From NCBI RefSeq assembly GCF_000012825.1, contig NC_009614.1, positions 3,286,001 to 3,350,000 on the forward strand: a stretch of DNA of 64,000 nucleotides, read 5' to 3'. Position numbers and translations under genes: made by a program. The DNA is from Phocaeicola vulgatus ATCC 8482. GTDB lineage: Bacteria; Bacteroidota; Bacteroidia; Bacteroidales; Bacteroidaceae. The notes under the pieces are model-generated. The model ran no database searches, was not told the origin of the DNA, and saw nothing but the letters and a program-made list of their open reading frames with translations. Of this stretch, positions 62,360-64,000 are shown in pieces. Within the stretch, counting starts at the first letter, position 1. Every line of letters starts with the position of its first letter.

Positions 62360-62485
62360 AGTGTCAGGAAGGAACAAGGCGCACACTGCTGCGGCGTCCG
62401 GTGAAACTTGGTACAAGATCCGCGGAATCTTGTACCAGGATTTTTGTAATCTTGTGCCGGGGTGCGGCTGGTTCCTTCTGACACT
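62360..62485. repeat. Nested inverted repeats (MITE-like or structured RNA)
   Basis: Outer arms AGTGTCAGGAAGGAAC (62360-62375) and GTTCCTTCTGACACT (62471-62485) pair apart from a one-base gap. Inside, TGGTACAAGAT (62409-62419) and ATCTTGTACCA (62427-62437) pair perfectly around CCGCGGA. The phrase CTTGGTACAAGAT is nearly repeated at 20157-20169. Confidence 0.7.
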
Positions 62486-62622
62486 GCAAAGATAACTTCA
62501 CGTCCGTGCGGCGTGACCCCTTCCGACCCCTTTTGACCCCTTGGCGGATTGCGGGGGGAATCATGGCTCTCCAAGTGGAGGCAGACTAGTTGCAACTGGC
62601 AGCGGGGACACGGGGACAGTGG

Positions 62623-63033
62623 GGACAGCCCCTTTTTTTCTCACACACACGTGCGCGCGTATAAAGCCGGGGTCAGCTCTTGTGATACGTTCCCCCTACC
62701 GTCCACACTCATCGGACCCCTTGCTTGGTGAACCGTTTGGGCCGCCTTTTCCTGGTGGTAGGTTTTCATCGCCTTTTTCACCTCGGTGCGTATACGAAGG
62801 TCTGCATGCAGGGGGCCTCCCAGGAGCAGTGTGTTGTGTTATTTGGTTTTTTTACTGTAAGAGATGATTTTCTCTAGCAGCTCCGGCCATATGTCATCCT
62901 GTGGAAAGGCAGGCAGGGGGAAATAAGGTTCGGAGCCTTCGGTGAGTTGTTCTTCCTCTTTGGTGTCATTGGGAAACTCATTTTCCACCTTATTGTATCG
63001 CGCGCACGTGTGTGAGAAAAAAAGGGGCTGTCC
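62623..63033. repeat. Long inverted repeat arms flanking the DUF3987 remnant
   Basis: Left arm 62623-62659 and right arm 62999-63033 are complementary over 35 bases with one 2-base gap, joining a GGACAGCCCC start, seven T and a CTCACACAC/GTGCGCGCG segment. Outside both arms are GGGGACAG-type short repeats (62601-62628 and 63033-63056). Confidence 0.85.
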
Positions 63034-63056
63034 GTGCTGTCCCCACTGTCCCTGCC
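62641..63056 (-). pseudogene. Internally deleted DUF3987/VirE-type gene remnant
   Basis: On the minus strand a continuous frame, broken only by TAA at 62839-62841, reads FPLPAFPQDDIWPELLEK, then IISYSKKTK, stop, then HNTLLLGG, PLHADLRIRTEVKKAMKT and YHQEKAAQ. DUF3987 primase/helicase-like proteins of Bacteroides have the same order (P-FP---W--L---, ERD-LLLGSL, the ATP-binding part, then VEPIH-DLR---K----Y). The Walker A part between LLLG and PLH is missing here. I infer a decayed copy with a nonsense codon and an internal deletion. The match is to remembered family patterns and needs a search. Confidence 0.65.
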
Positions 63057-63114
63057 TTGTAAGAATCGGTGGAACTGAATAACGGAAAATATTTTTCAGG
63101 AGGACTTGTCTTTA

Positions 63115-63168
63115 AAATTCACTTGAAATGAATTTGTTTTCCCACTTTTATTGTTAATGCGAAGAGAA
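63115..63168 (+). repeat. 54-base direct repeat, copy 2
   Basis: Second copy of 62146-62199, located 42 bases before the AAA-ATPase start. Its last part forms the left arm of the 63150-63191 hairpin. Confidence 0.9.
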
Positions 63169-63191
63169 GTCGTTATCTTCGCATTAACAAT
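63150..63191 (+). promoter_or_regulatory. 16-base perfect hairpin before the AAA-ATPase gene
   Basis: ATTGTTAATGCGAAGA (63150-63165) and TCTTCGCATTAACAAT (63176-63191) with a 10-base loop, 18 bases before the ATG. It may block expression by pairing in the leader, act as a terminator, or be a binding site for a symmetric protein. Confidence 0.65.
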
Positions 63192-63209
63192 CCATTTAAG
63201 AAAAAGAGA

Positions 63210-64000
63210 ATGATGAAATATCCCATTGGCATACAGAGTTTTGATCAAATAATAGAAGGTAATTGGGTCTATGTGGATAAGACCAATTTGGTTTATCGTT
63301 TGGTAACGACGACCAAAACTTGTTTTCTTAGCCGTCCCCGTCGTTTTGGGAAGAGCTTGTTGGTAAGCACGTTGGATGCCTATTTCAAGGGGCGCAAGGA
63401 ACTTTTTGACGGCTTGATGATAGCGAAGTTGGAGAAAGACTGGCATCAGTATCCTGTGTTCAAGATAGATTTCAACGGTGTTAACTTTACGGAAAAAGGA
63501 AACTTGGAAGCTACCATAGAATATTATCTTGCCAACTGGGAGAAAATCTACGGAGAAACTCCCCGTGAGGTTCCTATGGGGAAGCGGTTCGAACAAATAC
63601 TTTCTCTAGCCTATCAGCAAACGGGGCGTCGTGCCGTGGTGCTGGTAGATGAATATGACAAGCCTATTCTCGATGCATTGGATACTCCTCTGGAAGATGC
63701 CAACCGCGAAATCTTGAAAGCTTTCTATTCCACCTTCAAAGGGGCTGATGAATACTTGAGGTTTGTGTTGCTTACGGGAGTGACAAAATTTTCGCAAGTC
63801 AGTGTGTTCAGCGGGTTCAACCAGCCTAAAGATATAAGTATGGATAATCATTATGAAGCATTGTGTGGTGTGACTCAGGTGGAATTGGAACATTATTTTG
63901 CAGAACCTATTGCAAATTTGGCTGAAAAGTTCAATTATACAGTGGAGGAAATGAAAGACGTACTCAAAATGCAATACGATGGCTATCATTTTGGCAGCGG
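63210..64000 (+). CDS. AAA-ATPase-like/DUF1703 protein, N-terminal part (runs off the window)
   Basis: 263 codons visible. Opens MMKYPIGIQSFDQIIEGNWVYVDKT, the AAA-ATPase_like pattern; Walker A is in FLSRPRRFGKSLLVSTL near 42-58, Walker B in AVVLVDEYDKPILD near 142-155, and an FKGADEYLRFVLLTGVTKF segment follows. Family members carry a PD-(D/E)xK nuclease-like DUF1703 at the C terminus, here outside the window. They are multi-copy in Bacteroides; role unknown, maybe defence or mobile DNA. ATG at 63210, with a second ATG next to it. The leader has a strong hairpin and a repeat also found 969 bases upstream. Confidence 0.88.
   Translation, partial: MMKYPIGIQSFDQIIEGNWVYVDKTNLVYRLVTTTKTCFLSRPRRFGKSLLVSTLDAYFKGRKELFDGLMIAKLEKDWHQYPVFKIDFNGVNFTEKGNLEATIEYYLANWEKIYGETPREVPMGKRFEQILSLAYQQTGRRAVVLVDEYDKPILDALDTPLEDANREILKAFYSTFKGADEYLRFVLLTGVTKFSQVSVFSGFNQPKDISMDNHYEALCGVTQVELEHYFAEPIANLAEKFNYTVEEMKDVLKMQYDGYHFGS

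Noticed and set aside
62541..62867. 108-codon plus-strand frame opposite the DUF3987 remnant
   Set aside because: Pro/Gly/Arg-rich from GC-rich repeats; the minus strand has the protein-like phrases. Its APFFLTHTCAR phrase is from the inverted arm.
63096..63596. 166-codon minus-strand frame opposite the AAA-ATPase start
   Set aside because: Shadow of a recognised ATPase and of the 54-base repeat.

Overview
The window is a stretch of a Bacteroidales chromosome, most likely Bacteroides/Phocaeicola (P. vulgatus/dorei type). Evidence: a SusC/SusD outer-membrane uptake pair, many families typical of Bacteroides (DUF4251, DUF4136, DUF4837, DUF4922, DUF4199, DUF6452), a 598-residue ribosomal protein S1, near-absence of strong Shine-Dalgarno sites, and promoters with the Bacteroides -7 box TAnnTTTG, several with a TTTG/TTG box 18-20 bases upstream. 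The species is inferred by eye, not from a database.

Layout. 1-2 kb: 5' part of valS (-), divergent from mazG (+). 2.2-7.1 kb: a SusC/SusD pair whose SusD is frameshifted in a run of eight A. 7.4-8.8 kb: an ECF sigma factor, a small one-TM protein (putative anti-sigma) and a Spy-like periplasmic protein. 8.8-12.3 kb: rnz, a cold-shock-domain protein and rpsA, with terminators and promoters visible. 12.5-12.9 kb: remnant of a hybrid sensor kinase reduced to its two ends. 12.9-26.1 kb: a long minus-strand region with a SIMPL protein, murQ and a MurNAc/GlcNAc-type kinase, a LytS/LytTR two-component pair, an outer-membrane protein, a DUF4136 lipoprotein, two tandem DUF4251 paralogues, about 1 kb of gene-poor DNA with repeats, then ampG, a SpoIID/LytB protein and a GT2-DUF4922 fusion. 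Much of this is peptidoglycan recycling and envelope maintenance.

26.2-35 kb (+): rlmN, a DUF4837 lipoprotein, pdxA, then a tight run of nucleotidyltransferase, ATP-grasp-like protein, CDP-alcohol phosphotransferase, flippase-like membrane protein, HAD hydrolase and FucP-type MFS transporter. With the nearby divergent PfkB kinase and inositol-3-phosphate synthase, this suggests an unassigned CDP-activated polyol or polar-lipid pathway. 37.5-40.5 kb: sigma-54 activator, LptE-like lipoprotein, an unknown protein and SecG. 40.6-46 kb: exodeoxyribonuclease III, pirin, tRNA-Tyr and tRNA-Gly, ribH, a TPR membrane protein, recF and a DciA-like DUF721 protein. 46.2-47.8 kb: an IS with an intact IS1182/IS5-like transposase. 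47.9-59.2 kb: 5-formyl-THF cyclo-ligase, CtpA protease, dCMP deaminase, a lipoprotein, an M3 peptidase, Crp/Fnr regulator, MarC, ApbE, MntP, a beta-barrel protein with its lipoprotein partner, a GT2 and DUF4199. 59.3-59.5 kb: SRP RNA and tRNA-Thr.

59.6-64 kb is accessory: a RecQ-like helicase, then about 1.2 kb of debris (54-base direct repeats, nested palindromes, an internally deleted DUF3987/VirE-type gene inside inverted repeats), then the start of an AAA-ATPase/DUF1703-type gene cut by the window end. No CRISPR array, rRNA or prophage was seen.
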